A DNA stretch of 64,000 nt from Metaphire vulgaris (GCA_018105865.1 JACLAT010000146.1:1-64000), one strand, 5' to 3'. Positions 34,276 through 45,411 are shown, counted from the stretch's first letter. Program-made: numbers and translations. Notes: a model not told the origin generated them from the sequence alone.

Positions 34276-34499
34276 ATGTAAGAAATAAAGTTATTGCCTG
34301 CTACTAACCGCATGCTTTAAAGTGATTAAAGCTATTTTTAGATATTATGTTGATAGGCGGAAATAAATTTATACTGAAATAAATTTATACGGAAATAAAT
34401 TTATACGTATGCCGCATAATTTTATTTCCCTAGCAACCGCAGGCTCCGCCCAGGAAATAATTTTATGGCGGAAATAAATTTATACGACACGTGCGGTGT

Positions 34500-35570
34500 T
34501 CAAACTTCAACACTCACCCCTCTCACGTTATCTGTGGCGTTCTGCAAGGATCTGTTATAATTATATCGGACCCATCCTGTTTACCCTATACGTGGCTGAC
34601 CTGATATGTCTCATCCGTCAACATGGGTTCTAAGGTCACTTGTATGCGCATGACACACAGATATACGGAGGTTGCTGGCCCTCGGATACGCAGCAACTGC
34701 TCGAGCGTCTCACCGAGTGTCTGGATGAGCTGGTAGTCTGGCTGAAGTCTAACAGGCTCCAGCTCAACGTCGCCAAAACCGAGGTCCTCTGGCTCGCCAG
34801 TGACCGGCAACAACAGCAGCTGCACATTCTTATGTCAGGACCAATGATATCGAGCTATGCTCAGTCTCCTCTGTACGGAGCCGGAGTATCTATCTCGACA
34901 GCGCAGCGACGATGAAGCTGCACGCAGCTAAGACCGTTACCAGGTGTTTTGCCTCTCTCTCCGGTTGATCAAGAGTCTACGACGGTTAGTCTTCCAAGCC
35001 GTTCTTAAGACGCTGGTCGTAACTTTAGTTCTCACTAGACTTGACTATGGCAACGCCGTTCTCGCTGGATCGAATGTCTATCTACTTGACCGGCTGGAGT
35101 CAGTCCTGAACGGGGGCAGCTCGCCTAATTAATCGGACTGCGAGCTGTGAGCACGTCACTTCGTTACTTATTCATCTGCACTGCTTGTCCGTTTCCAGAG
35201 CGCATTAAGTATGAACTATCAACTCTGGTTTACCGCTGCCTGTACGGGACAAGACCGAATTATCTGGCGACCGATTTGTGTAGCGCCGCGGACCTTGAGG
35301 GCCGATGACGACTGAGATCCTCTACCAGGGCCGAACTAATCGTCCCTAGGACGCGTCACGTCACTATTTGTGATCGAGATTTTCCGGTAGCTGCTGCGCG
35401 CGCTTGGAACTCAATTCCTGCTGACATCCAGGATCTCCTTCACTCGACACCTTTAAATAACGTTTTAAATCTTGGCTATTCAGGACTAGTTATTTAGTTA
35501 TGTAATTTGTTCACGCAGTCTATCGACTAGTCACCACATTAATCTTGACTTTACTACTTACTTACTCATT
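34500..35570 (+). mobile_element. Degenerate CR1/L2-like LINE, 3' half
   Basis: Plus-strand pieces in changing frames: HLYAHDTQIYGGCW (YADD changed to YAHD), CLDELVVWLKSNRLQLNVAK, TEVLWLASDRQQ, then LVVTLVLTRLDYGNAVLAG and DRLESVLN, and a C-terminal tail. A TTTACTACTTACTTACTC 3' end follows. Stops and frameshifts throughout. Confidence 0.8.
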
Positions 35571-35575
35571 AAATA

Positions 35576-36300
35576 GATTCCGCTAAGAAAGTTGCAGGTT
35601 TCTGATGTAAGGCGTTTGGAAAGGTAAGGATGTATTAGACTTAATGCGACTGTGTGCAGTTTGAGTGTATCAATCAGGAATGCTGCCTTGAAGGCAATGC
35701 AGACTGTTTAATTTTTATTTACACGTACCTCAAATTGAATCTTTTACTGCAATGTTCTTATTTAAAAGCAACATTGCAGTGTGTTTTGTTAATTCTTTAT
35801 ATGCAGTTTTGTAAAATTTCACCATCTCTAACACACACGTGAGTATTCACGGTGTGACGCACAATCAGTGCTACTTACGTGTAAACAAATTTCAAATCTC
35901 TGTTGAAGATGGTAAAGGATATGTCGTGTTGCCTATTTTATAGTTTGGAAATAGGTTTGTACACTTTCTGGATTTTTATTTGCAGTCATGACATTTATCT
36001 ATGATCAATCTCAACTGCAATTGCTACCAAAACAGCGTGTAAACTGTATAATGTCAGAAAGCATTGACACACACTAGAAACAATAGAATTTTAATCCGTT
36101 TGAATTTTTAGTGCTAGAAAAGTTCATAAAGTTAAAATAAGTAAAATAATCCTCAGGCACTTGAAGGTGAGACAATTTATTATCATCTGGACCAATAGAT
36201 TTAAATTCCTACAGTTGCCAGGATGTATGGTATAAATGTGGTCCTCATAAATCATAATCTGAACCGCAAACTATATTAATAACTTCGATTTGTTGTTGAC
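35576..36300. repeat. Dispersed duplication shared with an intron of the CARD gene
   Basis: It matches 52480-52577 plus 54728-55300 in the same order (for example AAGTTGCAGGTTTCTG, CTTAATGCGACTGTGTG, TCTAACACACACGTGAGTAT). The copy at 52.5 kb is interrupted by a LINE. No protein is recognised. Confidence 0.8.
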
Positions 36301-36307
36301 GCCATCA

Positions 36308-36511
36308 TCAAAGGAAATTTAAATTTTTCAACATTTTACACTTCATATTTTGAAATGCCTGCAACATCTTTCGAACCAGTTCACCGTAGTTAGATTCTTT
36401 AATTTCGAAAAAAATATTTGAAAAAGCCATGCTTGATAGACTTTTAAAATATCTTGATAAATTTAACATGCTTTCTCTGTCCCAGTTTGAATTTAGGCCT
36501 AACAACGCCAC
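36308..36511 (-). pseudogene. Fragment of the divergent TIR-transposon protein
   Basis: The minus strand reads ESNYGELVRKMLQAFQNMKC, very close to the 22030-22130 relic (CNYGELVRKMLQAFQSMK). Its outer TIR is at 37175-37302, so this is an internally deleted copy. Confidence 0.75.
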
Positions 36512-36514
36512 TAC

Positions 36515-36930
36515 ATGCCAATATTAAGTTTAAATGATACTATTTCAGAAAATTTTGAAACCAATAAACACATCATTGGTACGTCTTTAGACCTTGCTAA
36601 AGCTTTCGACGTGGTTGACCACAAATTGCAACTTCACAAATTAAATTACTATGATATAAGGGGGCATCGCATAGATTTTCACCAGTTGTCCAGTTACTTG
36701 ATAAATCGTATGCAATATACTTTTAGTTGATGAAATACAGTACTGCGATACAAAAGCAAGTGCAGGAGGAAACATATCTTATTCAATTGAACATAATCTA
36801 AAGAAGAGATTAAATAACTATTCACTTTTAAGGCCTCTACATATTTTGGAAATAGATAATTCCTTACTGATTAGATTACAAACTTTCTTCCTTCATATAG
36901 ACATATCAGCAAAGAGTTTGCCATAATAAT
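36515..36930 (+). mobile_element. LINE reverse transcriptase fragment
   Basis: Plus strand: NKHIIGTSLDLAKAFDVVDH, LQLHKLNYYDIRGH, then after a frame change LLRPLHILEIDNS. 'LDLAKAFDVVDH' is RT motif A. The last part is duplicated at about 25640-25800. Confidence 0.75.
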
Positions 36931-37386
36931 TATTAGTGGCAATTCAGTGATAACTTTATGCATTCTTAAATGTCTCTAATTATCTTCATTATAAACCATG
37001 AGGCTAGAAGACAGGCACACTGACGGAACGATTCTAGTCACGGTTGAGACCCTAATGTCCACTCAGCGTTACTCAGCAGACGTCGGTGTTAAAAAAAGAC
37101 GATGAACAGCGTTCAGCTGCGAGGTGAAGTGTATGTCTAGACGTTTGGTTGACAACTTACTCTAGGTAAATGGCGGATGTCACTCAAAAATCTTACGTGA
37201 TTGGAAAATTTAGAAATTTTCTCTGTGATCTGTGATCAGCATGACAAAAGCTATTTGGTACAGCAGAAATTGCACAGGAAACAAAAGCCTTGTTGACCAG
37301 TGTAATATTAGTTTCTCATCATAGAATCACCTAAAACACTAGACTAAAGGTCTTTCTTGAGATCTACAACGCTTATTTATTGTCGC

Positions 37387-37465
37387 TACAGGGTGGCGCA
37401 AAAAACAGGATTATATTAAATGCCAAGCCTAAATGTTACAAGTCCGGTTTTTGCGCTACCCTGTA
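37387..37465. mobile_element. Fold-back MITE, duplicate of 26301-26380
   Basis: TACAGGGTGGCGCAA and TTGCGCTACCCTGTA ends, as in copy A, with a few internal differences. Confidence 0.8.
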
Positions 37466-37610
37466 TTTAGTACCCATTCAGACTATCGCAAGCAATTTGC
37501 CTGATTATTTATAATTATCCCTCTTTGGGCGGATACAACGGGTCAACAGTGCATACAGCCTACCGCGTTCTGCTTAGCGTTGTACCGCCTGACTTTAGAT
37601 AGGCCTACGT

Positions 37611-38022
37611 CAGTGATGGGCACAAATTTGTATCCGAGGGCGCAAAAGTGTCTGCGATGAAAGCCGAGGACCGCACACATTTTTTCGGCATTTAGAATTA
37701 AATTTTTAAGTAGTTTCCAAAACGACTTTAACATAGCGTATAGTATATACTGTGTAGTGTAAGTATTTATTAATAAACCAAGACTGTCAAGTCGAAGAAA
37801 AGTTAGTAAATATTCAAATATTATTTCTAGTTAACGATCAAGTGCCAAAGTGTAAATCCAATTTGAATGCTGAATTTTCCATTAAGGTGTTGTCAAATGT
37901 TTCATATGTTTCATATGTTTTAGAGGGCTGCACATTAATGTAGTATCTCTCGATGTCGGGGGCCGCTCAAAAGGGCTTCGAGGGCCGCATGTGGCCCGCG
38001 GGTCGAACTTTGCCCATTTTTG
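37611..38022. mobile_element. Non-autonomous hAT element, 412 bp, absent from duplicate copy A
   Basis: Ends CAGTGATGGGCA and TGCCCATTTTTG, with a subterminal GGCCGCATGTGGCCCGCGGG block. Flanks GCCTACGT at 37603-37610 and 38023-38030. Copy A has a single GCCTACGT at the matching site (about 26510), which confirms the insertion. Confidence 0.93.
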
Positions 38023-38759
38023 GCCTACGTGCTAAACTCTACAGTTACACAGTGTTAAGTTAGTCTGTCCATTCAAGGCAGCCGCAGTTTCTATAATAAA
38101 GAAGACTTGTTATGGTAAGTATCATAATCAATAATTTAAAATACCTCTAAACGAGATCAACGATAAGAACTGAGTCTTCCAGTCGGTTTCGCTTAATAAG
38201 TTAATTTGTAGAAGCTCTAGCATGAAGACGACCAGAGTATATTCTGTTTGAAGTAGTTGGAAGCTATGTATCCTGGATAATGGCCTTCGTGGGGTGTGTT
38301 CAAAGTTAACTATAAGTGACTGAACATTCCGGTAATATACTGTACACTAATGGACGCCGATGTTTGTTGTCTTCTGTACTGAATGCGATGACGGATGACA
38401 GTAATTGTGCACTTGAATAGCGACATCTAAGTATATTAAACAAATATGAAAAAAATGAGAAATGAGGACATCTGACAATACACACGATCCACGGAAACAA
38501 TAATTGTCGATAAAGTACGCATAAGGAGATTAACTTGATTTGGACATGTTAAAAGAATGGACAACAATAGATGGGTCTATAAACTACTACGCACATACAA
38601 ATCAGAAGAAAACAGAGGGCGAGGAAGACCAAGAGAAAGTTGGATGGATAACATAAAGAAGGATCTGGAAACAAAAAACATGACAATCGTAAGAAGGATA
38701 CAAACTAACACAAGATCGATCGAAATGGAAATGCTTCGTATCTAACTACAGTATTTCCG

Positions 38760-38835
38760 AGTGATCGGAAGATTCGGTACCGGAAGATTCGGTACCGGTC
38801 ATGGAAGATTCGGTACCGGAACATTGGGAACGGTA
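38760..38835. repeat. GGTACC-centred tandem repeat (left of transposon copy 2)
   Basis: GGAAGATTCGGTACCGG repeats three to four times with small changes. The complementary repeat lies beyond the other end of copy 2, at 41488-41592. Confidence 0.8.
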
Positions 38836-39000
38836 TTTTCAGGATGTCAAATTCGGTTACATGTGTTAGGCACTGGTTCTACCTCTCCAACCCCACCTCA
38901 CCTACCCAATTCCAGGGCCCCACTGGCTTTGGGTGGTGTATATACTTATGTATATGCCCTATATATTTAGGTAGAATTTAGGTAGGCATACTATTGATAA
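38836..39000. other. Spacer between GGTACC repeats and transposon copy 2
   Basis: C-rich then TA-rich; nothing recognised. Confidence 0.4.
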
Positions 39001-39003
39001 TTA

Positions 39004-41390
39004 CACTGGTCAACAAGGTTTTTGTTTTCTGTGCAATTTCTGGTGTTCCAGGTAGATTTTGTCATGCTGATTACAGGAATAATTTTGAAATTTTCCTATC
39101 ACGTAAGTTTTTTGAGAAAAAGCTGATTTTAAATTTTAAAATTATAAGAATTTTAAAATCGTGGTTTTCGACAGTTATCTGAGTTATGGGTATTCAGGTT
39201 AGGCAAGAATCTTATGTGACCGCCATAACAGATGTAATATGCACTGCTGGCTCACTTAACTACATGGATTTTGAAAATTAGTATAATTAGGCATGTCCAG
39301 ACATGCCCAGACGCGCCCATACCTGTCTTCAAGACTACATGCCTAGCATGTATTGTTGCTATGGTTACGCAGTCCTATATAAATACCAAGCAGCACTAGG
39401 AAACAGCTGCAGTCTTTCTATTTGATGAGATATAACTGTTTAGTTAAAGGCTGTGAATTGAATATATTAACTAATTTAATTAAAGTTTCTGAAATGTCGC
39501 GTCGATGTCGCAATAGCAGTGACACGTTCTGCTACATCTGTGGAGAGTTTACGTTGAAATCACAGAAGCGGAGTATGACAGCAATCATAAAGAAAGGATA
39601 TGAGTTATACTTTGGATGCAAAATTGGCGACCAGGACAAAGTATGGGCAACTCATATATGTTGTTCATCTTGGGCCACCAGTCTGCGAGCTTGGCTTGCA
39701 GGTAAGCGTCCATCCATGCCATTCGCCATAGCAATGATATGGAGGGAGCAGAATAATCATGTAACGGATTGCTATTTCTGCATGACGAATGTTACAGGAT
39801 TTTCTTCAAAGAATAGGAAGTCTATTGAGTATCCTAACTTTGCCTCGGCAATGAGACCAGTTCCACACGACGAGAGTCTTCCTGTTCCAACCCTCCCCGA
39901 GTTTTGGACAATGGAGGACGAGGACGAGCATGCAGAGACAGATGAAATGCTGCAGATAGTTGATGATTCAGCTACGGAAGACCCAGAGTTTGAGCCATCG
40001 ACATCCAGCAATCATCATTTGATTTCTCAGGCAGAGCTCAATGATCTGGTCAGAGACTTAGATTTGTCAAAAAATCAAGCAGAATTGCTTGGATCTAGGT
40101 TGCAGGGATGGAATCTGCTCTCTCCAGGTACAAAAATTTCAGTATTTCGTAAACGGCATGAAGACTTGACTCGATTCTTCAAAAATCGACAGTCTTACTT
40201 TTTTGCATTGACATTGATGGATTGCTTTCTGCTTTCGGCTGTAAGCACAATCCATCCGAATGGCGACTTTTGTTGACTCTTCGCTGTTAAGTTTAAAGGC
40301 TGTTTTGCTGCACAATGGCAGTTCATACCCTTCAGTACCCATTGGACATGCTGCTTACATGAAGGAAACATATGAGAACATGCAGCTGTTATTGAAACAC
40401 ATAAAATACTCGAGATACAACTGGAATATATGTGGAGATCTGAAAGTTGTTGCAATTCTACTCGGTCTGCAGCTAGGCTACACCAAGTACTGCTGCTTTC
40501 TTTGCGAGTGGGACAGCCGAGATAGAGATTCACATTATGTGAGAAAGGTCTGGCCACCTCTCAGGGACTTGGTTCCAGGACAGAAGAACGTTAAACATGA
40601 TCCTCTCGTTGATCCGAAGAACATTTATCTCCCACCTTTGCACATCAAACTTGGGTTAATGAAAAACTTTGTCAAAGCAATGAACAAAGAAAGTGAAGCC
40701 TTTACATACTTACGACAGAGGTTTCCACGCACCAGTGATGCTAAAATAAAAGAAGGCGTTTTTGTTGGCCCACAGATTCGAGAGATGCTCAAGGACAGTC
40801 ACTTTGAGGGCCTTCTGCAGGGTGCCGAGCATGTTGCCTGGACAGCCTTCAGGGATGTTGTTGCTAACTTTCTGGGCAACTACAAGGCGCCAAACTATGT
40901 TGCACAAGTTGGAAATCTGCTACAAGCTTACAAGACAATGAAATGCAACATGTCACTGAAGATATACTTCCTTCATTCTCACTTGGACTTCTTCCCAGAC
41001 AATCTCGGCGCCGTCAGTGATGAACATGGTGAAAGATTTCACAAAGACATTGCCAGCATCGAGAAACGCTACCAGGGAAAGTGGAGTCCGTCTATGCTCG
41101 GAGAGTACTGTTGGTCACTGATAAGTGAAGCACAGGACAGTGACTACAAACGAAAATCTACAGCAAAACATTTCTAATTTTCTCATGTCTTGTCATTATT
41201 GCCTAGATACTTCTGTAGGATTATGTTGCAGAAGACGTTACAATACTAAATGCTAAATTGTCGATTTCTTAAAAACCTTACGTGATACAGAAATTCTAAT
41301 TACATATTTGTGTTCAGCAAGTCAAAATCTATTAGTTTCACCAAAATTTGTAGAGGAAACAAAAACTTGCATAAAATTTGTTGACCAGTG
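39004..41390 (+). mobile_element. Full-length 2387-bp TIR transposon, copy 2
   Basis: It starts CACTGGTCAACAAGG and ends TTGTTGACCAGTG. TTA lies on both sides (39001-39003 and 41391-41393). Length and sequence match copy 1 (18146-20533) except scattered substitutions and small indels. The two copies lie in inverted orientation about 18.5 kb apart. Confidence 0.87.
39422..41177 (+). pseudogene. Transposon-encoded Cys-rich protein, copy 2, frameshifted
   Basis: The first frame 39422-40276 covers FCYICGEF, HICCSSW (a Cys of copy 1 is Trp here), DCYFCM and the acidic linker. The second, 40260-41177, covers DSSLLSLKAVLLHNG to HGERFHKDI and the stop. Relative to copy 1 it lost two bases near 40180, gained a T in the following T run and lost a T near 40269. 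It is intact where copy 1 is broken (CCFLCEWDSR, about 40494-40523). The two copies therefore decayed independently from an intact parent. Confidence 0.8.
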
Positions 41391-41424
41391 TTATATTCAT
41401 TTTACTGATTTATGCAGTTTTAAG

Positions 41425-41452
41425 ATTAGGGTTAGGGTTAGGATTAGGGTTT
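41425..41452. repeat. Short interstitial telomere-like repeat (TTAGGG)n
   Basis: GATTAGGGTTAGGGTTAGGA, about four units. A second short run is at 43337-43352. TTAGGG is the usual metazoan telomere repeat. Confidence 0.7.
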
Positions 41453-41487
41453 TGCCTACTGATTTGTATGTCGAACATGTGCCATTT

Positions 41488-41592
41488 TATCCGGTACCGA
41501 ATTATCCGGTACCGAATTATCCGGTACCGAATATTCCACAAGTAAAATTTTGGTGCCGAATTTTCCGGTACCGAATGTTTCCGGGAACCGTA
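41488..41592. repeat. GGTACC-centred tandem repeat (right of transposon copy 2)
   Basis: ATTATCCGGTACCGA units repeated in tandem, complementary to the 38760-38835 array. Confidence 0.8.
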
Positions 41593-41605
41593 TATCCGCC
41601 ATGCA

Positions 41606-41722
41606 GGCAGAAAGTGAAGAAGAAGAAGTAAAGAAGAAGCAGAAGAAGAAGAAGAAGATGATGATGACGATGATGACGACGACGATGCTGATGATGGTGA
41701 TAATGATGATGATAGCGGTATC
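41606..41722. repeat. Compound (GAA)n/(GAT)n microsatellite
   Basis: A purine-rich GAAGAA run grading into GATGATGAC. The Glu/Lys/Met frames are artefacts. Confidence 0.95.
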
Positions 41723-41869
41723 TTTACTCGACGCCATCAAGAAATGGTAGGCCTCTTTCGAATCCATACCAAAAACATCAAGTCAGATTCGAGTTTTCAG
41801 TGCTTGATGATTCATTCATTCATAACTGACAACTTATATAACGCAGTATGCATGACAAAAGGTCAAAAT

Positions 41870-42310
41870 CAAGAGCACTTTACAGCAAATAAAATATCTC
41901 AACTGTACAAAATATTAAACAAGTGTGCTTTGAGTCTTCTGGCGAACATTTCAGGAGAAGTCACTTCTGTCACGTTATCCGGCAGTGCGTTCCATAGAGC
42001 CGGAATCCCGCGAGACACCGATCTCTCTCCGAATATCGCAGTCTTGGCCGGTGGTGGTATGAACAGCCGAGGATCGGAGTCGTGAACGCACTTCGGTTGT
42101 CGTCTGCATGTGTATCAGCGCCGTTAGATAGTCCGGGCAGGTGGGATCACGGAGCATTCGATACGTAAACCAGCATCGTTTGTACCTGATCCTTTGCGGA
42201 ATTCGCAGCCAGTGGAGCCGGTCTCTCAGTATAGGTGTTACGTGCTCGTTCCACTTGACACCAAAGATCACTCGAGCAGCCGCATTTAGAACTGACTGCA
42301 GCCGATTCAA
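41870..42310 (-). mobile_element. 3' end of a CR1/L2-like LINE
   Basis: The minus strand reads RLQSVLNAAARVIFGVKWNE, then HVTPILRDRLHWLRIPQRI, the standard RT C-terminal region, then a decayed tail with SGSMERTAG. Confidence 0.85.
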
Positions 42311-42565
42311 CTGATTAAAGGTCGTAGGCCTATCCGTTAAAAATATTATTGGAAATGGAAAAGAGAATGCCCATAAACTGAATTCCTAGATCCACCCATG
42401 ATTTATCGCTGTAGTACAAATTTCTTCAAAAGATAAAAATAGATGGCAAAACTAATGAAATAATACTGCATCGCGATTTCGACACTATTCGAGGAGGTCG
42501 TATGTATTATGGGTGGCTATTTTAGCCACGTGATCGCTCCTAGACCAATTACTGTACATGATTAG
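42311..42565. other. Spacer between two LINE ends
   Basis: No feature recognised. Confidence 0.3.
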
Positions 42566-43008
42566 GCCCGCTGGAACGATCACGTTACACCGTTGCTCAG
42601 AGACAAGCTTCACTGGCTTGCAATTGGAGGACGCATGACCTACAAGCGATGCCTGATTACATATCGGGCCCTGAACGACATCACCTGTCCGGAGTACATA
42701 TCAACACTCGTATGCAGGCAACGACGAATGACAGACGCGCGGAACTTCGATCCAGTAGTCGGACATTGTTGATCGTCCTTCCGACTTCAAAGACCGCTGT
42801 GTTCGGTGACAGAACAGTCACGCGGGGAAATCCAGCCTTGTGGAACTCGCTGCCGAGCGATGTGATTAATGCGAAGTCCGTTGGCTGTTTTGAGAAGCTC
42901 CTAAAGACACACATATTTAACATCTCTTATACATGTAGGTGACTCCTTTGTAAAGCGCTCTTGTGTTTAGCTCCAGTTATGTTTCTACGCTATATATAAT
43001 TGTCATAG

Positions 43009-43042
<34 letters not shown>
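42566..43042 (+). mobile_element. 3' end of a CR1/L2-like LINE with (ATA)n tail
   Basis: Plus strand WNDHVTPLLRD (one frame), LHWLAIGGRMTYKRCLITYR, then CPEYISTLV and, in another frame, TRGNPALWNSLPSDVINAKS and FEKLLKTHIFNISY. It ends in (ATA)n at 43010-43042. Confidence 0.85.
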
Positions 43043-43043
<1 letters not shown>

Positions 43044-43424
43044 CGCTTAACCGCCATTGTGCCGGAAAAATCCGGCGTACGGGGGAAAATTGCTCACGCC
43101 ATAGCGCCGGAATTTTCCGGCATTTTCCTATTGGCTCTTGGCAATCCCCGGCGTAAGGAATTATTAATCGTTGGCGTAAACAATAAAGAAGGTCGGCCTG
43201 TAGATAACTTTTGGGACAATTTTAGGCGTAATTTTGTTTGAAATGGGGGGGGGGAGACGAAACTTCTATTCCCAGCGTTTGCAGTGGAGGCAGCCAATGG
43301 TGAAATACCACATCTCTATCCCTTTTCTTAGCAGAAGGGTTAGGGTTAGGTTATTAGTTTTATAGTATCTACAAACTTTCAGGCCAGTAATGAAATAAAA
43401 ATTAAATTATAAAATTATAAAATT
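43043..43424. other. Palindrome-rich spacer
   Basis: Contains GCCGGAAAAATCCGGC and GCCGGAATTTTCCGGC inverted motifs at 43060-43120, and a TTAGGG pair near 43337. No gene. Confidence 0.5.
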
Positions 43425-43880
43425 ATTATTATATTATATTATATTATATTATATTATATTATATTATATTATATTATATTATATTATATTATATTATATA
43501 TATATATTATATATAACATATATTATATATATTATTTATATATTATATATATATATTATATATTATATATATTATATATATTATATTATATTATACAATA
43601 TATTATATTGTATTATATTTTTATATATTATATTATATTATATATACTATATATATTATATATATAATTTATATATTATATATATATTATATATATATCA
43701 TATATATTATATATATTATATTATATTATACAATATATTATATTATATTTATATATATTATATTATATATATGCTATATATATAATATATATATGTTATA
43801 TATATATTATATTATATATATTATATATATTATATATATTATATATATTATATATATTATATATATTATATTATAATATG
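43425..43880. repeat. AT-only satellite-like array (TATAT/TATATATT)n
   Basis: Starts as (ATATT)n, then degenerates into mixed TATATATAT/ATTATATAT repeats. Confidence 0.95.
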
Positions 43881-44310
43881 TTATAAAATTAAATTATAAA
43901 ATTTCATGATATTTGCATGTGGCGTCAGGATTATTTTTGGTCTCTGGCGGCGAAGCGGATAATAATAATAAATGATCGGACCGGTTGTACCGGCGATTTT
44001 CCATTAATTAGATTATAATTACCAGTGGCAGTGAAGCTGCAAGACTACATATATACAGAACAGCCCACATCACCACTTAACGTTCTACGATACCATCTAG
44101 CTTGACATTACATGTATGTCTGCACACTGTTGGCGGCCCAGTTTTAAGGCTACGCATTGGCGATAGCCTTATTTTTTTAAATTAACAGGATCTGTTCTAC
44201 ACTGTGAGCCATAAAAAGACAAACCCCTTTTGATACATAGTCTACTTTGTGTTAGATAGGCCTAATCCACAAAAATTTAACAGCAAATTCTTTTTGGCAA
44301 TATATCAGGG
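43881..44310. other. Intergenic, no recognised feature
   Basis: Nothing supported. Confidence 0.4.
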
Positions 44311-44590
44311 GCGGGAAGATGGCAGATTGGTAAAACACTAAAGCGGCACGCTGAAGGAGCGAGTTCAACTCCCGCAGGAGCCCCTAAGTTCGACTCAGCC
44401 TTCATTCGCTTGAGGGCGGTGGTAATGAGTAGGGTAATGAGTAGCAGCTTTGGCTGCGAAAATAAAACGCGGGCCTGGATAAGGCAATGACAAGATACTC
44501 TAGATTACTGGCGCAAGCCACCTGCGTCGCTGCTTGCCTGAAACTAGAGACCAGTGCCGAGTATGGGCGAGCCTTTACCTTTACCTTTAT
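44311..44590 (+). mobile_element. tRNA-derived SINE
   Basis: Head GGGGCGGGAAGATGGCAGAT (A box region TGGCAGATTGGT), B box GAGTTCAACTC. The body is shared with the minus-strand copy at 15206-15500 (GACTCAGCCTT, GAGGGCGG, GCTGCGAA). The tail is (CCTTTA)n. It is too long and extended to be a tRNA gene. Confidence 0.85.
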
Positions 44591-45411
44591 TATCTTTAAA
44601 CACGTCCTTCATGGATCCTGCAGTTTAAGCATCGAACGAATTTCACTTAATTCCATAACTTAGCATTCGCATTTGAATTCCAATGGAATGTTGAACATAA
44701 CATAGCCTAAGTCGTCAGTTCTAATAAATTCCGAATTACATCAAATTCAACACCACTGTACTTCAAATTAATAAGACCTCTATTTTAATCTTCGTAGCCT
44801 TCACTGCAAAGACTAACTTCTCAGAGAGTAAGCGATAAATATATTCAGTAGATGGCGCTAATAGTTGAAGAGATATGAACTTGCAGACAGATTAGAATTA
44901 GCACACCATCTGTTTGGTAATATGGGAGTCCGATAAATAGGGGCCCATGATAAGGCAAAGGGGCCCATGATAAGGCAAAGGGCCGGTGCGTTGAGGGTCA
45001 GCGTGAGTATGAAGGAAAAGGCCTGTACAAGAAAGGTACACGGTACAAGGCACACGGTACACGACAGTATCATTACCGGAGGAAAAACTGAAGAACTATA
45101 AGAAATTTGCAAAAATCAAACCTCATGGTTTAAGAGGCAGTGTATGCAGCATGATGGTATGAAAGTGGAACTGAGTGGATGTAGCTTATGCAATTATGGG
45201 TTTTGAATTAAACATTTACCAAGAAGACGGGTTTTGAATTTAACATTTACAAAGATCGTCTCCTTGTCGTTCAAAAAGTAAGACTGCTACATGTACATCA
45301 TCGAAATATTTTTACCATCACAGACTCAAAAGTATCTTATCATACAGAAAAGTGGAATGCGTTATTTGCTATTTTTATATTTGCTTTGTTTTATTTTAAC
45401 CAGCTTGCAAA
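44591..45411. other. Upstream region of the CARD gene
   Basis: A 20-bp motif GGGGCCCATGATAAGGCAAA is repeated in tandem at about 44940-44980. A strong acceptor (TTTTATTTTAACCAG) ends just before the coding exon, at about 45403, so a non-coding 5' exon probably lies upstream. It is not located. Confidence 0.5.

Larger units (their letters stand above)
29985..34489. mobile_element. 4.5-kb palindromic element with long repeat-array arms
   Basis: The outer ends are inverted: TGTCGTATAAA...TTTATACGACA. Candidate 4-bp duplications CGTG lie at 29981-29984 and 34490-34493. Both arms consist of repeated blocks around GGAAATAAATTTATTACC, GCCGGTTATAAATTTATTTC and TTGGTTGGAAATGAAATCAT, in opposite orientation (left 30840-31615, right 33705-34275). 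The centre (31616-33704) holds two independent insertions and no recognisable transposase, so it is probably non-autonomous. The superfamily is unknown. Confidence 0.7.
36722..38745. repeat. Segmental duplication, copy B
   Basis: It matches 25640-26563 plus 28926-29480. It includes the TIR end of the transposon family at 37175-37302, followed by TAA. It holds the fold-back MITE at 37387-37465 and the LINE 3' fragment at about 38460-38745 (GHVKRMDNNRWVYKLLRTY, GRGRPRESWMDNIKKDL). It has an extra hAT element but lacks the LINE of copy A. Confidence 0.85.

Noticed and set aside
44311..44400. Possible tRNA gene
   Set aside because: A and B boxes are present, but the tRNA-like head continues into a shared SINE body and tail found also at 15206-15500.
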